Below, piece by piece: positions 27,601-43,400 of a DNA stretch of 64,000 nucleotides. Under the pieces are notes generated by a model. That model worked only from the letters and a program-made list of their open reading frames with translations, was not told where the DNA came from and made no database searches. Made by a program: the position numbers and the translations under genes. Positions within the stretch are counted from its first letter, which is position 1, and each line of letters starts with the position of its first letter. This DNA comes from Siphonodentalium dalli (Eukaryota > Mollusca > Scaphopoda > Gadilida > Siphonodentaliidae): the NCBI GenBank assembly GCA_032622095.1, contig CP136066.1, positions 8,707,784-8,771,783 on the forward strand, written 5' to 3'.

Positions 27601-30600
27601 TGTTTATGATGTTTGGTACTGTTGAATGTCGATTCTCGATGTTTATGATGTTCGGTACTGTTGAATGTCGATTCTCGATGTTTATGATGTTTGGTACTTG
27701 TTGGATGTCGATTCTCGATGTTTATGATGTTCGGTACTGTTGAATGTCGGTTCTCGATGTTTATGATGTTCGGTACTGTTGGGTGTCGATTTTCGATGTT
27801 TATGATGTTTGGTACTTGTTGGATGTCGATTTTCGAAGTTTATGATGTTCGGTACTGTTGGGTGTCGATTTTCGATGTTTATGATGTTCGGTACTGTTGA
27901 ATGTCGATTCTCGATGTTTATGATGTTCGGTACTGTTGAATGTCGATTTTCGATGTTTATGATGTTTGATACTGTTGGATGTCGATTCTCGATGTTTATG
28001 ATGTTCGGTTCTGTTGAATGTCGATTCTCGATGTTTATGATGTTCGGTACTGTTGGGTGTCGATTTTCGATGTTTATGATGTTTAGTACCTGTTGGATGT
28101 CGATTCTCGATGTTTATGATGTTCGGTACTGTTGGGTGTCGATTTTCGATGTTTATGATGTTCGGTATTGTTGAATGTCGATTCTCGATGTTTATGATGT
28201 TCGGTACTGTTGGGTGTCGATTTTCGATGTTTATGATGTTTGGTACTTGTTGGATGTCGATTCTCGATGTTTATGATGTTTGGTACTGTTGGATGTCGAT
28301 TTTCGATGTTTATGATGTTTGATACTGTTGGATGTCGATTCTCGATGTTTATGATGTTTGGTACTGTTGGATGTCGATTCTCGATGTTTATGATGTTTGG
28401 TACTGTTGGATGTCGATTCTCGATGTTTATGATGTTTGGTACTGTTGGATGTCGATTCTCGATGTTTATGATGTTTGGTACTGTTGGATGTCGATTCTCG
28501 TTGTTTATGATGTTCGGTACTGTTGGGTGTCGATTCTCGATGTTTATGATGTTTGGTACTGTTGGATGTCGATTCTCGATGTTTATGATGTTTGGTACTG
28601 TTGGATGTCGATTCTCGATGTTTATGATGTTTGGTACTGTTGGATGTCGATTCTCGATGTTTATGATGTTTGGTACTGTTGGATGTCGATTCTCGATGTT
28701 TATGATGTTTGGTACTGTTGGATGTCGATTCTCGATGTTTATGATGTTTGGTACTGCTGGATGTCGATTCTCGATGTTTATGATGTTTGGTACTGTTGGA
28801 TGTCGATTCTCGATGTTTATGATGTTTGGTACTGTTGGATGTCGATTCTCGATGTTTATGATGTTCGGTACTGTTGGATGTCGATTCTCGATGTTTATGA
28901 TGTTCGGTACTGTTGGATGTCGATTCTCGATGTTTATGATGTTCGGTACTGTTGGATGTCGATTCTCGATGTTTATGATGTTCGGTACTGCTGGATGTCG
29001 ATTCTCGATGTTTATGATGTTTGGTACTGTTGGATGTCGATTCTCGATGTTTATGATGTTCGGTACTGTTGGATGTCGATTCTCGATGTTTATGATGTTC
29101 GGTACTGTTGGATGTCGATTCTCGATGTTTATGATGTTTGGTACTGTTGGATGTCGATTCTCGATGTTTATGATGTTCGGTACTGTTGGATGTCGATTCT
29201 CGATGTTTATGATGTTTGGTACTGTTGGATGTCGATTCTCGATGTTTATGATGTTTGGTACTGCTGGATGTCGATTCTCGATGTTTATGATGTTTGGTAC
29301 TGTTGGATGTCGATTCTCGATGTTTATGATGTTCGGTACTGTTGGATGTCGATTCTCGATGTCTATGATGTTCGGTACTGCTGGATGTCGATTCTCGATG
29401 TTTATGATGTTTGGTACTTGTTGGATGTCGATTCTCGATGTTTATGATGTTTGGTACTTGTTGGATGTCGATTCTCGATGTTTATGATGTTTGGTACTGT
29501 TGGATGTCGATTCTCGATGTGTATGATGTTTGGTACAGTTGGATGTCGATTCTCGATGTGTATGATGTTTGGTACTGTTGGATGTCGATTCTCGATGTGT
29601 ATGATGTTTGGTACTGTTGGATGTCGATTCTCGATGTTTATGATGTTTGGTACTGTTGGATGTCGATTCTCGAACTGCTGGATGTCGATTCTCGATGTGT
29701 ATGATGTTTGGTACTGTTGGATGTCGATTCTCGATATTTATGATGTTTGGTACTGCTGGATGTCGATTCTCGATGTTTATGATGTTTGGTACTGTTGGAT
29801 GTCGATTCTCGATGTTTATGATGTTAGGTACTGTTGGATGTCGATTTTCGATGTTTATGATGTTTGGTACTTGTTGGATGTCGATTCTCGATGTTTATGA
29901 TGTTCGTTACTGTTGGATGTCGATTCTCGATGTTTATGATGTTTGGTACTGCTGGATGTCGATTCTCGATGTTTATGATGTTTGGTACTGTTGGATGTCG
30001 ATTCTCGATGTTTATGATGTTCGGTACTGTTGGATGTCGATTCTCGATGTTTATGATGTTTGGTACTGTTGGATGTCGATTCTCGATGTTTATGATGTTT
30101 GGTGCTGCTGGATGTCGATTCTCGATGTTTATGATGTTTGGTACTGTTGGATGTCGATTCTCGATGTTTATGATGTTCGGTACTGTTGGATGTCGATTCT
30201 CGATGTTTATGATGTTTGGTACTGTTGGATGTCGATTCTCGATGTTTATGATGTTTGGTACTGCTGGATGTCGATTCTCGATGTTTATGATGTTTGGTAC
30301 TGTTGGATGTCGATTCTCGATGTTTATGATGTTTGGTACTGCTGGATGTCGATTCTCGATGTTTATGATGTTTGGTACTGTTGGATGTCGATTCTCGATG
30401 TTTATGATGTTTGGTACTGTTGGATGTCGATTCTCGATGTTTATGATGTTTGGTACTTTTGAATGTCGATTCTCGATGTTTATGATGTTCGGTACTGTTG
30501 AATGTCGATTCTCGATGTTTATGATGTTTGGTACTTGTTGGATGTCGATTCTCGATGTTTATGATGTTCGGTACTGTTGAATGTCGGTTCTCGATGTTTA

Positions 30601-33600
30601 TGATGTTCGGTACTGTTGGGTGTCGATTTTCGATGTTTATGATGTTTGGTACTTGTTGGATGTCGATTTTCGAAGTTTATGATGTTCGGTACTGTTGGGT
30701 GTCGATTTTCGATGTTTATGATGTTCGGTACTGTTGAATGTCGATTCTCGATGTTTATGATGTTCGGTACTGTTGAATGTCGATTTTCGATGTTTATGAT
30801 GTTTGATACTGTTGGATGTCGATTCTCGATGTTTATGATGTTCGGTTCTGTTGAATGTCGATTCTCGATGTTTATGATGTTCGGTACTGTTGGGTGTCGA
30901 TTTTCGATGTTTATGATGTTTAGTACCTGTTGGATGTCGATTCTCGATGTTTATGATGTTCGGTACTGTTGGGTGTCGATTTTCGATGTTTATGATGTTC
31001 GGTATTGTTGAATGTCGATTCTCGATGTTTATGATGTTCGGTACTGTTGGGTGTCGATTTTCGATGTTTATGATGTTTGGTACTTGTTGGATGTCGATTC
31101 TCGATGTTTATGATGTTTGGTACTGTTGGATGTCGATTTTCGATGTTTATGATGTTTGATACTGTTGGATGTCGATTCTCGATGTTTATGATGTTTGGTA
31201 CTGTTGGATGTCGATTCTCGATGTTTATGATGTTTGGTACTGTTGGATGTCGATTCTCGATGTTTATGATGTTTGGTACTGTTGGATGTCGATTCTCGAT
31301 GTTTATGATGTTTGGTACTGTTGGATGTCGATTCTCGTTGTTTATGATGTTCGGTACTGTTGGGTGTCGATTCTCGATGTTTATGATGTTTGGTACTGTT
31401 GGATGTCGATTCTCGATGTTTATGATGTTTGGTACTTGTTGGATGTCGATTCTCGATGTTTATGATGTTTGGTACTGTTGGATGTCGATTCTCGATGTTT
31501 ATGATGTTTGGTACTTGTTGGATGTCGATTCTCGATGTTTATGATGTTTGGTACTGTTGGATGTCGATTCTCGATGTTTATGATGTTTGGTACTGTTGGA
31601 TGTCGATTCTCGATGTTTATGATGTTTGGTACTTGTTGGATGTCGATTCTCGATGTATATGATGTTCGGTACTTGTTGGATGTCGATTCTCGATGTTTAT
31701 GATGTTCGGTACTGTTGGGTGTCGATTCTCGATGTTTATGATGTTTGGTACTGTTGGATGTCGATTCTCGATGTTTATGATGTTTGGTACTTGTTGGATG
31801 TCGATTCTCGATGTTTATGATGTTTGGTACTGTTGAATGTCGATTCTCGATGTTTATGATGTTCGGTACTGTTGAATGTCGATTCTCGATGTTTATGATG
31901 TTTGGTACTTGTTGGATGTCGATTCTCGATGTTTATGATGTTCGGTACTGTTGAATGTCGATTCTCGATGTTTATGATGTTCGGTACTGTTGGGTGTCGA
32001 TTTTCGATGTTTATGATGTTTGGTACTTGTTGGATGTCGATTTTCGATGTTTATGATGTTCGGTACTGTTGGGTGTCGATTTTCGATGTTTATGATGTTC
32101 GGTACTGTTGAATGTCGATTCTCGATGTTTATGATGTTCGGTACTGTTGAATGTCGATTTTCGATGTTTATGATGTTTGATACTGTTGGATGTCGATTCT
32201 CGATGTTTATGATGTTCGGTTCTGTTGAATGTCGATTCTCGATGTTTATGATGTTCGGTACTGTTGGGTGTCGATTTTCGATGTTTATGATGTTTAGTAC
32301 TTGTTGGATGTCGATTCTCGATGTTTATGATGTTCGGTACTGTTGGGTGTCGATTTTCGATGTTTATGATGTTCGGTATTGTTGAATGTCGATTCTCGAT
32401 GTTTATGATGTTCGGTACTGTTGGGTGTCGATTTTCGATGTTTATGATGTTTGGTACTTGTTGGATGTCGATTCTCGATGTTTATGATGTTTGGTACTGT
32501 TGGATGTCGATTTTCGATGTTTATGATGTTTGATACTGTTGGATGTCGATTCTCGATGTTTATGATGTTTGGTACTGTTAGATGTCGATTCTCGATGTTT
32601 ATGATGTTTGGTACTGTTGGATGTCGATTCTCGATGTTTATGATGTTTGGTACTGTTGGATGTCGATTCTCGATGTTTATGATGTTTGGTACTGTTGGAT
32701 GTCGATTCTCGTTGTTTATGATGTTCGGTACTGTTGGGTGTCGATTCTCGATGTTTATGATGTTTGGTACTGTTGGATGTCGATTCTCGATGTTTATGAT
32801 GTTTGGTACTTGTTGGATGTCGATTCTCGATGTTTATGATGTTTGGTACTGTTGGATGTCGATTCTCGATGTTTATGATGTTTGGTACTTGTTGGATGTC
32901 GATTCTCGATGTTTATGATGTTTGGTACTGTTGGATGTCGATTCTCGATGTTTATGATGTTTGGTACTGTTGGATGTCGATTCTCGATGTTTATGATGTT
33001 TGGTACTTGTTGGATGTCGATTCTCGATGTATATGATGTTCGGTACTTGTTGGATGTCGATTCTCGATGTTTATGATGTTCGGTACTGTTGGGTGTCGAT
33101 TCTCGATGTTTATGATGTTTGGTACTGTTGGATGTCGATTCTCGATGTTTATGATGTTTGGTACTTGTTGGATGTCGATTCTCGATGTTTATGATGTTTG
33201 GTACTGTTGAATGTCGATTCTCGATGTTTATGATATTCGGTACTGTTGAATGTCGATTCTCGATGTTTATGATGTTTGGTACTTGTTGGATGTCGATTCT
33301 CGATGTTTATGATGTTCGGTACTGTTGAATGTCGATTCTCGATGTTTATGATGTTCGGTACTGTTGGGTGTCGATTTTCGATGTTTATGATGTTTGGTAC
33401 TTGTTGGATGTCGATTTTCGATGTTTATGATGTTCGGTACTGTTGGGTGTCGATTTTCGATGTTTATGATGTTCGGTACTGTTGAATGTCGATTCTCGAT
33501 GTTTATGATGTTCGGTACTGTTGAATGTCGATTTTCGATGTTTATGATGTTTGATACTGTTGGATGTCGATTCTCGATGTTTATGATGTTCGGTTCTGTT

Positions 33601-34440
33601 GAATGTCTATTCTCGATGTTTATGATGTTCGGTACTGTTGGGTGTCGATTTTCGATGTTTATGATGTTTAGTACTTGTTGAATGTCGATTCTCGATGTTT
33701 ATGATGTTCGGTACTGTTGGGTGTCGATTTTCGATGTTTATGATGTTCGGTACTGTTGAATGTCGATTCTCGATGTTTATGATGTTCGGTACTGTTGGGT
33801 GTCGATTTTCGATGTTTATGATGTTTGGTACTTGTTGGATGTCGATTCTCGATGTTTATGATGTTTGGTACTGTTGGATGTCGATTTTCGATGTTTATGA
33901 TGTTTGATACTGTTGGATGTCGATTCTCGATGTTTATGATGTTTGGTACTGTTGGATGTCGATTCTCGATGTTTATGATGTTTGGTACTGTTGGATGTCG
34001 ATTCTCGATGTTTATGATGTTTGGTACTGTTGGATGTCGATTCTCGATGTTTATGATGTTTGGTACTGTTGGATGTCGATTCTCGTTGTTTATGATGTTC
34101 GGTACTGTTGGGTGTCGATTCTCGATGTTTATGATGTTTGGTACGGTTGGATGTCGATTCTCGATGTTTATGATGTTTGGTACTTGTTGGATGTCGATTC
34201 TCGATGTTTATGATGTTTGGTACTGTTGGATGTCGATTCTCGATGTTTATGATGTTTGGTACTTGTTGGATGTCGATTCTCGATGTTTATGATGTTTGGT
34301 ACTGTTGGATGTCGATTCTCGATGTTTATGATGTTTGGTACTGTTGGATGTCGATTCTCGATGTTTATGATGTTTGGTACTTGTTGGATGTCGATTCTCG
34401 ATGTATATGATGTTCGGTACTTGTTGGATGTCGATTCTCG
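27600..34440 (+). repeat. Array domain C: GTTGAATG/GTTGGGTG units, 1,374-bp triplication
   Basis: This stretch is enriched in GTTGAATGTCG, GTTGGGTGTCGATTTTCG and TTTGATACTG monomers. A 1,374-bp block is present three times in tandem, at about 30,440, 31,814 and 33,188, with signatures at 30,528/31,902/33,276 and 31,077/32,451/33,825. An earlier related copy starts near 27,691, 2,837 bp upstream of 30,528. The third copy ends near 34,440, after the ATGTATATGATG unit. Confidence 0.88.
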
Positions 34441-37400
34441 ATGTTTATGATGTTTGGTACTGTTGGATGTCGATTCTCGATGTTTATGATGTTTGGTACT
34501 GTTGGATGTCGATTCTCGATGTTTATGATGTTTGGTACTTGTTGGATGTTGATTCTTGATGTTTATGATGTTTGGTACTTGTTGGATGTCGATTCTCGAT
34601 GTTTATGATGTTTGGTACTGTTGGATGTCGATTCTCGATGTTTATGATGTTTGGTACTTGTTGGATGTTGATTCTTGATGTTTATGATGTTTGGTACTTG
34701 TTGGATGTCGATTCTCGATGTTTATGATGTTTGGTACTTGTTGGATGTCGATTCTCGATGTTTATGATATTTGGTACAGTTGGATGTCGATTCTCGATGT
34801 TTATGATGTTTGGTACTGTTGGATGTCGATTCTCGATGTTTATGATGTTCGGTACTGTTGGATGTCGATTCTCGATGTTTATGATGTTTGGTACTGTTGG
34901 ATGTCGATTCTCGATGTTTATGATGTTTGGTACTGGATGTCGATTCTCGATGTGTATGATGTTCGGTACTGTTGGATGTCGATTCTCGATGTTTATGATG
35001 TTTGGTACTTATTGGATGTCGATTCTCGATGTTTATGATGTTTGGTACTGCTGGATGTCGATTCTCGATGTTTATGATGTTTGGTACTTGTTGGATGTCG
35101 ATTCTCGATGTTTATGATGTTTGGTACTGTTGGATGTCGATTCTCGATGTTTATGATGTTCGGTACTGTTGGATGTCGATTCTCGATGTTTATGATGTTC
35201 GGTACTTGTTGGATGTCGATTCTCGATGTTTATGATGTTTGGTACTGTTGGATGTCGATTCTCGATGTTTATGATGTTCGGTACTGTTGGATGTCGATTC
35301 TCGATGTTTATGATGTTCGGTACTGTTGGATGTCGATTCTCGATGTTTATGATGTTTGGTACTGTTGGATGTCGATTCTCGATGTTTATGATGTTTGGTA
35401 CTGTTGGATGTCGATTCTCGATGTTTATGATGTTCGGTACTTATTGGATATCGATTCTCGATGTTTATGATGTTTGGTACTGTTGGATGTCGATTCTCGA
35501 TGTTTATGATGTTTGGTACTGTTGGATGTCGATTCTCGATGTTTATGATGTTTGGTACTTATTGGATGTCGATTCTCGATGTTTATGATGTTTGGTACTG
35601 CTGGATGTCGATTCTCGATGTTTATGATGTTTGGTACTGCTGGATGTCGATTCTCGATGTTTATGATGTTTGGTACTTGTTGGATGTCGATTCTCGATGT
35701 TTATGATGTTTGGTACTGTTGGATGTCGATTCTCGATGTTTATGATGTTCGGTACTGTTGGATGTCGATTCTCGATGTTTATGATGTTCGGTACTTGTTG
35801 GATGTCGATTCTCGATGTTTATGATGTTTGGTACTCTTGGATGTCGATTCTCGATGTTTATGATGTTCGGTACTGTTGGATGTCGATTCTCGATGTTTAT
35901 GATGTTCGGTACTGTTGGATGTCGATTCTCGATGTTTATGATGTTTGGTACTGTTGGATGTCGATTCTCGATGTTTATGATGTTTGGTACTGTTGGATGT
36001 CGATTCTCGATGTTTATGATGTTCGGTACTTGTTGGATGTCGATTCTCGATGTTTATGATGTTTGGTACTGTTGGATGTCGATTCTCGATGTTTATGATG
36101 TTTGGTACTGTTGGATGTCGATTCTCGATGTTTATGATGTTTGGTGCTGTTGGATGTCGATTCTCGATGTTTATGATGTTCGGTACTGTTGGATGTCGAT
36201 TCTCGATGTTTATGATGTTTGGTACTGTTGGATGTCGATTCTCGATATTTATGATGTTTGGTACTGTTGGATGTCGATTCTCGATGTTTATGATGTTTGG
36301 TACTGTTGGATGTCGATTCTCGATGTTTATGATGTTTGGTACTGTTGGATGTCGATTCTCGATGTTTATGATGTTTGGTACTGTTGGGTGTCGATTCTCG
36401 ATGTTTATGATGTTTGGTACTTGTTGGATGTCGATTCTCGATGTTTATGATGTTCGGTACTTGTTGGATGTCGATTCTCGATGTGTATGATGTTTGGTAC
36501 TGCTGGATGTCGATTCTCGATGTTTATGATGTTTGGTACTGCTGGATGTCGATTCTCGATGTTTATGATGTTTGGTACTGTTGGATGTCGATTCTCGATG
36601 TTTATGATGTTTGGTACTGTTGGATGTCGATTCTCGATGTTCATGATGTTTGGTACTGTTGGATGTCGATTCTCGATGTTTATGATGTTTGGTACTTGTT
36701 GGATGTCGATTCTCGATGTTTATGATGTTTGGTACTGTTGGATGTCGATTCTCGATGTTTATGATGTTTGGTACTGTTGGATGTCGATTCTCGATGTTTA
36801 TGATGTTTGGTACTGTTGGATGTCGATTCTCGATGTTTATGATGTTTGGTACTGCTGGATGTCGATTCTCGATGTGTATGATGTTTGGTACTGCTGGATG
36901 TCGATTCTCGATGTTTATGATGTTTGGTACTGTTGGATGTCGATTCTCGATGTTTATGATGTTTGGTACTGTTGGATGTCGATTCTCGATGTGTATGATG
37001 TTTGGTACTGTTGGATGTCGATTCTCGATGTTTATGATGTTTGGTACTTGTTGGATGTCGATTCTCGATGTTTATGATGTTTGGTACTGCTGGATGTCGA
37101 TTCTCGATGTTTATGATGTTCGGTACTGCTGGATGTCGATTCTCGATGTTTATGATGTTTGGTACTGTTGGATGTCGATTCTCGATGTTTATGATGTTCG
37201 GTACTGTTGGATGTCGATTCTCGATGTTTATGATGTTTGGTACTGTTGGATGTCGATTCTCGATGTTTATGATGTTCGGTACTGTTGGATGTCGATTCTC
37301 GATGTTTATGATGTTTGGTACTGTTGGATGTCGATTCTCGATGTATATGATGTTTGGTACTGTTGGATGTCGATTCTCGATGTTTATGATGTTTGGTACT

Positions 37401-40400
37401 GTTGGATGTCGATTCTCGATGTTTATGATGTTTGGTACTTGTTGGATGTCGATTCTCGATGTTTATGATGTTTGGTACTTGTTGGATGTAGATTCTCGAT
37501 GTTCATGATGTTTGGTACTGTTGGATGTAGATTCTCGATGTTCATGATGTTTGGTACTGTTGGATGTCGATTCTCGATGTGTATGATGTTTGGTTATGTT
37601 GGATGTCGATTATCGATGTTTATGATGTTTGGTACTGTTGGATGTCGATTCTCGATGTTTATGATGTTCGGTACTGTTGGATGTCGATTCTCGATGTTTC
37701 TGATGTTTGATACTTGTTGGATGTCGATTCTCGATGTTTATGATGTTTGGTACTGTTGGATGTCGATTCTCGATGTATATGATGTTCGGTACTTGTTGGA
37801 TGTCGATTCTCGATGTTTATGATGTTTGGTACTGTTGGATGTCGATTCTCGATGTTTATGATGTTTGGTACTGTTGGATGTCGATTCTCGATGTTTATGA
37901 TGTTGGGTACTTGTTGGATGTCGATTCTCGATGTATATGATGTTCAGTACTTGTTGGATGTCGATTCTCGATGTTTATGATGTTTGGTACTTGTTGGATG
38001 TCGATTCTCGATGTTTATGATGTTTGGTACTTGTTGGATGTCGATTCTCGATGTTTATGATGTTTGGTACTTGTTGGATGTCGATTCTCGATGTTTATGA
38101 TGTTTGGTACTTGTTGGATGTCGATTCTCGATGTTTATGATGTTTGGTACTTGTTGGATGTCGATTCTCGATGTTTATGATATTTGGTACTGTTGGATGT
38201 CGATTCTCGATGTTTATGATGTTTGGTACTGTTGGATGTCGATTCTCGATGTTTATGATGTTCGGTACTGTTGGATGTCGATTCTCGATGTTTATGATGT
38301 TCGGTACTGTTGGATGTCGATTCTCGATGTTTATGATGTTTGGTACTGTTGGATGTCGATTCTCGATGTTTATGATGTTCGGTACTGTTGGATGTCGATT
38401 CTCGATGTTTATGATGTTCGGTACTGTTGGATGTCGATTCTCGATGTTTATGATGTTTGGTACTTGTTGGATGTCGATTCTCGATGTTTATGATGTTCGG
38501 TACTTGTTGGATGTCGATTCTCGATGTTTATGATGTTTGGTACTGTTGGATGTCGATTCTTGATGTTTATGATGTTTGGTACTTGTTGGATGTCGATTCT
38601 CGATGTTTATGATGTTTGGTACTTGTTGGGTGTCGATTCTCGATATTTATGATGTTTGGTACTGTTGGATGTCGATTCTCGATGTTTATGATGTTCGGTA
38701 CTGTTGGATGTCGATTCTCGATGTTTATGATTTTCGGTACTGTTGGATGTCGATTCTCGATGTTTATGATGTTTGGTACTGTTGGATGTCGATTCTCGAT
38801 GTTTATGATGTTTGGTACTGTTGGATGTCGATTCTCGATGTTTATGATGTTTGGTACTGTTGGTTGTCGATTCTCGATGTTTATGATGTTTGGTACTGTT
38901 GGATGTCGATTCTCGATGTTTATGATGTTTGGTACTTGTTGGATGTCGATTATCGATGTTTATGATGTTTGGTACTTGTTGGATGTAGATTCTCGATGTT
39001 CATGATGTTTGGTACTGTTGGATGTAGATTCGCGATGTTCATGATGTTTGGTACTGTTGGATGTCGATTCTCGATGTGTATGATGTTTGGTACTGTTGGA
39101 TGTCGATTATCGATGTTTATGATGTTTGGTACTGTTGGATGTCGATTCTCGATGTTAATGATGTTCGGTACTGTTGGATGTCGATTCTCGATGTTTCTGA
39201 TGTTTGGTACTTGTTGGATGTCGATTCTCGATGTTTATGATGTTTGGTACTGTTGGATGTCGATTCTCGATGTTTATGATGTTTGGTACTGGTGGATGTC
39301 GATTCTCGATGTTTATGATGTTTGGTACTGTTGGATGTCGATTCTCGATGTTTATGATGTTCGGTACTGTTGGATGTCGATTCTCGATGTTTATGATGTT
39401 GGGTACTTGTTGGATGTCGATTCTCGATGTATATGATGTTCGGTACTTGTTGGATGTCGATTCTCGATGTTTATGATGTTTGGTACTTGTTGGATGTCGA
39501 TTCTCGATGTTTATGATGTTTGGTACTGTTGGATGTCGATTCTCGATGTTTATGATGTTTGGTACTGTTGGATGTCGATTCTCGATGTTTATGATGTTTG
39601 GTACTTGTTGGATGTCGATTCTTGATGTTTATGATGTTTGGTACTTGTTGGATGTCGATTCTCGATGTTTATGATGTTCGGTACTGTTGGATGTCGATTC
39701 TCGATGTTTATGATGTTCGGTACTGTTGGATGTCGATTCTCGATGTTTATGATGTTCGGTACTGTTGGATGTCGATTCTCGATGTGTATGATGTTTGGTA
39801 CTGTTGGATGTCGATTCTCGATGTTTATGATGTTCGGTACTGTTGGATGTCGATTCTCGATGTTTATGATGTTTGGTACTTGTTGGATGTCGATTCTCGA
39901 TGTTTATGATATTTGGTACTGTTGGATGTCGATTCTCGATGTTTATGATGTTTGGTACTGTTGGATGTCGATTCTCGATGTTTATGATGTTCGGTACTGT
40001 TGGATGTCGATTCTCGATGTTTATGATGTTCGGTACTGTTGGATGTCGATTCTCGATGTTTATGATGTTTGGTACTGTTGGATGTCGATTCTCGATGTTT
40101 ATGATGTTCGGTACTGTTGGATGTCGATTCTCGATGTTTATGATGTTCGGTACTGTTGGATGTCGATTCTCGATGTTTATGATGTTTGGTACTTGTTGGA
40201 TGTCGATTCTCGATGTTTATGATGTTCGGTACTTGTTGGATGTCGATTCTCGATGTTTATGATGTTTGGTACTGTTGGATGTCGATTCTCGATGTGTATG
40301 ATGTTTGGTACTGTTGGATGTCGATTCTCGATGTTTATGATGTTTGGTGCTGTTGGATGTCGATTCTCGATGTTTATGATGTTCGGTACTGTTGGATGTC

Positions 40401-43400
40401 GATTCTCGATGTTTATGATGTTTGGTACTGTTGGATGTCGATTCTCGATGTTTATGATGTTTGGTACTGTTGGATGTCGATTCTCGATGTTTATGATGTT
40501 TGGTACTGTTGGGTGTCGATTCTCGATGTTTATGATGTTTGGTACTTGTTGGATGTCGATTCTCGATGTTTATGATGTTTGGTACTGTTGTATGTCGATT
40601 TTCGATGTTTATGATGTTTGGTACTGTTGGATGTCGATTCTCGATGTTTATGATGTTTGGTACTGTTGGATGTCGATTCTCGATGTTTATGATGTTTGGT
40701 ACTGTTGGATGTCGATTCTCGATGTTTATGATGGTTGGTACTGTTGGATGTCGATTCTCGATGTGTATGATGTTTGGTACTGTTGGATGTCGATTCTCGA
40801 TGTGTATGATGTTTGGTACTGCTGGATGTCGAATCTCGATGTTTATGATGTTCGGTACTGCTGGATGTCGATTCTCGATGTTTATGATGTTTGGTACTGT
40901 TGGATGTCGATTCTCGATGTTTATGATGTTCGGTACTGTTGGATGTCGATTCTCGATGTTTATGATGTTTGGTACTGTTGGATGTCGATTCTCGATGTTT
41001 ATAATGTTTGGTACTGCTGGATGTCGATTCTCGATGTTTATGATGTTTGGTACTGTTGGATGTCGATTCTCGATGTTTATGATGTTCGGTACTGTTGGAT
41101 GTCGATTCTCGATGTTTATGATGTTCGGTACTGCTGGATGTCGATTCTCGATGTTTATGACGTTTGGTACTTATTGGATGTCGATTCTCGATGTTTATGA
41201 TGTTCGGTACTGTTGGATGTCGATTCTCGATGTTTATGATGTTTGGTTCTGTTGGATGTCGATTCTCGATGTTTATGATGTTTGGTACTTGTTGAATGTC
41301 GATTCTCGATGTTTGTGATGTTTGGTACTTGTTGGATGTCGATTCTCGATATTTATGATGTTTGGTACTGTTGGATGTCGATTCTCGATGTTTATGATGT
41401 TCGGTACTGTTGGATGTCGATTCTCGATGTTTATGATGTTCGGTACTGTTGGATGTCGATTCTCGATGTTTATGATGTTTGGTACTGTTGGATGTCGATT
41501 CTCGATGTTTATGATGTTTGGTACTGTTGGATGTCGATTCTCGATGTTTATGATGTTTGGTACTGTTGGTTGTCGATTCTCGATGTTTATGATGTTTGGT
41601 ACTTGTTGGATGTAGATTCTCGATGTTTATGATGTTTGGTACTGTTGGATGTCGATTCTCGATGTTTATGGTGTTTGGTACGGTTGGATGTCGATTCTCG
41701 ATGTGTATGATGTTTGGTACTGTTGGATGTCGATTATCGATGTTTATGATGTTTGGTACTGTTGGATGTCGATTCTCGATGTTTATGATGTTCGGTACTG
41801 TTGGATGTCGATTCTCGATGTTTCTGATGTTTGGTACTTGTTCGATGTCGATTCTCGATGTTTATGATGTTTGGTACTGTTGGATGTCGATTCTCGATGT
41901 TTATGATGTTTGGTACTGGTGGATGTCGATTCTCGATGTTTATGATGTTTGGTACTTGTTGGATGTCGATTCTCGATGTTTATGATGTTTGGTGCTTGTT
42001 TGATGTCGATTCTCGATGTTTATGATGTTTGGTACTTGTTGGATGTCGATTCTCGATGTTTATGATATTTGGTACTGTTGGATGTCGATTCTCGATGTTT
42101 ATGATGTTTGGTACTGCTGGATGTCGAATCTCGATGTTTATGATGTTCGGTACTGCTGGATGTCGATTCTCGATGTTTATGATGTTTGGTACTGTTGGAT
42201 GTCGATTCTCGATGTTTATGATGTTCGGCACTGTTGGATGTCGATTCTCGATGTTTATGATGTTTGGTACTGTTGGATGTCGATTCTCGATGTTTATGAT
42301 GTTTGGTACTGCTGGATGTCGATTCTCGATGTTTATGATGTTTGTTACTGTTGGATGTCGATTCTCGATGTTTATGATGTTCGGTACTGTTGGATGTCGA
42401 TTCTCGATGTTTATGATGTTCGGTACTGCTGGATGTCGATTCTCGATGTTTATGACGTTCGGTACTTATTGGATGTCGATTCTCGATGTTTATGATGTTC
42501 GGTACTGTTGGATGTCGATTCTCGATGTTTATGATGTTTGGTACTGTTGGATGTCGATTCTCGATGTTTATGATGTTTGGTACTTGTTGAATGTCGATTC
42601 TCGATGTTTGTGATGTTTGGTACTTGTTGGATGTCGATTCTCGATATTTATGATGTTTGGTACTGTTGGATGTCGATTCTCGATGTTTATGATGTTCGGT
42701 ACTGTTGGATGTCGATTCTCGATGTTTATGATGTTCGGTACTGTTGGATGTCGATTCTCGATGTTTATGATGTTTGGTACTGTTGGATGTCGATTCTCGA
42801 TGTTTATGATGTTTGGTACTGTTGGATGTCGATTCTCGATGTTTATGATGTTTGGTACTGTTGGTTGTCGATTCTCGATGTTTATGATGTTTGGTACTTG
42901 TTGGATGTAGATTCTCGATGTTTATGATGTTTGGTACTGTTGGATGTCGATTCTCGATGTTTATGATGTTTGGTACTGCTGGATGTCGATTCTCGATGTG
43001 TATGATGTTTGGTACTGTTGGATGTCGATTATCGATGTTTATGATGTTTGGTACTGTTGGATGTCGATTCTCGATGTTTATGATGTTCGGTACTGTTGGA
43101 TGTCGATTCTCGATGTTTCTGATGTTTGGTACTTGTTGGATGTCGATTCTCGATGTTTATGATGTTTGGTGCTGTTGGATGTCGATTCTCGATGTTTATG
43201 ATGTTTGGTACTGGTGGATGTCGATTCTCGATGTTTATGATGTTTGGTACTTGTTGGATGTCGATTCTCGATGTTTATGATGTTTGGTGCTTGTTTGATG
43301 TCGATTCTCGATGTTTATGATGTTTGGTACTTGTTGGATGTCGATTCTCGATATTTATGATATTTGGTACTGTTGGATGTCGATTCTCGATGTTTATGAT

